Source of the DNA: Gnetum montanum
Lineage: Eukaryota > Streptophyta > Gnetopsida > Gnetales > Gnetaceae
Direction: 5' to 3'
Assembly: GCA_015680685.1 (NCBI GenBank)
Contig: MNCI01027310.1
Coordinates: forward strand, 25,774-84,148
DNA length: 58,375 nt
Below, in pieces: positions 56,490 through 58,375 of the stretch; position 1 is the stretch's first letter; each line of letters opens with the position of its first letter. The translations under genes and the position numbers were made by a program. A model generated the notes under the pieces. That model was not told the origin of the DNA, did no database searches, and worked only from the letters and a program-made list of their open reading frames with translations.

Positions 56490-58162
56490 CCTGTGAGTAT
56501 ATCATTGCTCATATTATCATTAAAATGGATGTTCTTTAACAACAGTCGTTATCTTGCTATGATACTATAAAGACATGTGATACATGCTTGAAGGTAGCTC
56601 TCTAATAATGCTAACATAATAAATAATTAATTCACATATGTAATAAAAATTTTTGTAGTACCACTTAAAATACATATTACCTATTCTTGAATGTAGGCTA
56701 CCATCAAGAATCTCATTGTCTATTGAACTAGTTTTATCATGTAACTAGAAAGACATGTTATTCATGCATAATAGTGCACTACTAATGCAATTAGCATCGG
56801 ATATGTGGCTATAAAGACATGTTACTCATGCCTAAGAAACACCTCTAAATAAAGGCTAAAAATTTCTAAAAACTAACCAGTTACATTAATTACATTTACA
56901 ACTTCTTAGTTTGCTCTTATTGAGTAATGATATCTTCATATGGGATGGTTGTTCTTATTGTAGCATGTTCAATATAATGTAATGTACTATCATTAGCAAG
57001 TGGAATGAACTAAATTTAGAATCTAGATGAAAATATATAATGATCTCCTTAACCATGCTTGAAATAAAAGATTCATTATGGCTATGGTAAGAGACCTCAC
57101 ATTCCTTCTTCTTTGATTCCTTCTTCCATTATCTCATCTCATTAGTATATATAACTATAAATTTAATGATTTTGTGTAGAATAGTGTTGAATTATTATTA
57201 AGGAAAATTAACCATGTATGTATTGGAAGACGTAGGCTACTTATCCTTTTTTGAAATCTTTTTTTTCATCATCTTGGGATAATAAAATAATCTAGAAGCA
57301 TCATTCTTTGATCAAACACTCTTTAGAAAGTATTAGAACCCTCAAGACATCAAATTTTCTTATCATTTTTTTTTTTGGAAAATAAGTAACAACTTGAAAT
57401 TTTTTCAAGGTGAAATGATAGCTACAATATTACAGCATCTATGACATTGTAAATATAATATATCCAATATAACCCCTTATATATATGCATTATTCTTAGA
57501 AACATTTTCTCATTTCATTCCAAATGCCTAAGGAGTTCATGTAATTTCTAGGCTAGAGCAACCTCTAAATATCATATCTTCTACATCACATTCAATTTTA
57601 GTAATTTTTGAGTCATTGAGCTTTTGAAGTTGAGCTTTTCTATCAAGGAGGAATGCTACACAAATTTGAAAAATCTACTAATACTGTGAATCATTTGATT
57701 CTAAAAGAAGGGTACTAAATCTTATGCTAATTAATCTTATGTTTTATGCTAATTTTTAGGGCCAAATGAGTTAATTTTCTTAATACAAAGAATGCTAATG
57801 AAATTAAAATTTATGTTTCCTAAAAAAATTGTATATTTTGAAGTTACCAAATTAAATTCCAACAACTTTGAATTGCAACTCTTAAGTGGTGTAAAACATA
57901 TACATGATTTCTACAAAATGAGAGCTTCAGAACTCTATAATTCTAGCAATGACTAATTTTTTTTAATTTTTCATAATTATTATAAAAATAAAATTGGTGC
58001 TTTTGCAAAATTATGAATTTTCAAACACTATAATCATGATTTCATTCAAAATTAATCTCTATTCATGAGTTTGATTAAAATCAAAAATCCAAGGGTTACA
58101 AATAATAAGAAATTTTTCTAGAATTTTTTGGTGATTGATATAACCAAGTTCAATGATTGTAG
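56490..58162 (+). other. Post-integrase spacer of Z, right part, leading to the accessory ORF
   Basis: Matches the reverse complement of about 28750-27000. It contains three degenerate repeats with AAAGACATGT (56571, 56748, 56815) and a TATATATATGCAT block near 57478 that corresponds to the TATA region of the E30 accessory promoter. It ends in TGATTGTAG just before ATG. Confidence 0.65.
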
Positions 58163-58375
58163 ATGGCTCTAAAAAGGATTCTTAAAGCCAAAGATTCATC
58201 ACATCCATGAGAAAAGAGAACATGAGGACATAGAGATAGAGGTAGAGGAGGAAACCAACCATAAGTAGAGGAATAAGAGTAAAAATCTTTTTCCATCTCG
58301 TAACCAACATCTCAAAGAGGTCGATCTAGTTAGGTAGAAGCTACAAAATTACCTCTAGCGTTTAAACTTAGCAAA
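58163..58375 (+). pseudogene. Start of the element Z accessory ORF
   Basis: Begins MALKRILKAKDSSHP, then a stop and a basic Arg/Gly/Glu-rich stretch. The context TGATTGTAG then ATGGC and MALKR matches the accessory ORF start in E30 at 33963. The rest lies beyond the window. Confidence 0.55.

Larger units (their letters stand above)
29940..58375 (+). mobile_element. Athila/Tat-like Ty3/gypsy element Z, split by three insertions
   Basis: Pieces in order on the plus strand: gag (29948-30048 and 39249-40020), protease (42120-42290), RT (42970-43570), RNase H (43830-44220), integrase core (44390-44661), integrase C-terminus (48786-49244), post-integrase spacer (49245-49854 and 56490-58162), accessory ORF start (58163). 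Insertions are E30 (30049-39243), a Helitron-like segment (44662-48785) and a copia-like element (49855-56489). The 5' end is truncated at relic X; the 3' end lies beyond the window. Motif wording is Athila/Tat-like. Confidence 0.8.

Overview
This is AT-rich plant nuclear DNA made almost entirely of old, nested transposable elements. I see no intact host gene. Plant origin is shown by Tat/Athila-type and chromodomain-bearing Ty3/gypsy polyproteins, Ty1/copia Gag, a plant L1-type LINE with a DUF4283-like ORF1 and a zf-RVT tail, a 5S rRNA-derived fragment, and a piece of a plant GT14 (core-2/I-branching, DUF266) gene. Most coding sequence is broken by stops and frameshifts, and many changes are C-to-T or G-to-A, as expected from methylated, silenced repeats. 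A seed plant with a large genome (a gymnosperm is plausible) fits, but species cannot be read from this.

Layout. 1-6.6 kb: 3' halves of two related Tat-type elements (+), each with a ~31-bp tandem array after integrase; the first has hairpin repeats upstream of a TATA box. 6.67-7.3 kb: a 24-bp minisatellite and a 5S-derived fragment. 7.5-12.7 kb: decayed chromovirus (+) with gag, protease, RT, RNase H, integrase, chromodomain, PPT and 3' LTR. 12.7-16.2 kb: copia-like copy A (-), split by a solo LTR at 13121-13974. 16.5-19.25 kb: a gypsy gag (-). 19267-24716: a nearly complete LINE (-) with a perfect 17-bp target-site duplication (TSD), an unusual poly-C tail and a 709-base assembly gap. 25.2-29.9 kb: a tandem repeat and a minus-strand relic of family Z.

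29.9-58.4 kb is one plus-strand Athila-like element (here Z) opened by three insertions. E30 (30049-39243, -) has 861/862-bp LTRs, TSD GATAG, and gag plus an accessory ORF but no pol. A Helitron-like segment (about 44662-48785) carries Pif1-type helicase pieces, a 509-bp palindrome and a captured GT14 fragment. A copia-like element (49855-56489, -) has TSD CATGT/CCTGT, and again gag plus an accessory ORF but no pol. Removing these insertions in thought brings Z back into order as gag, protease, RT, RNase H, integrase, then an accessory ORF starting at 58163.

The most interesting theme is the accessory ORF. Two unrelated non-autonomous LTR families keep gag and an ORF of what looks like the same plant-transposon-protein class while lacking pol. 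In each, the ORF has its own TATA-like site, and the short motif repeated upstream of it (GATATC-like in E30, TAGACATCTA-like in the copia-like element) is also repeated in that element's own LTR. This suggests a second transcription unit coordinated with the LTR.
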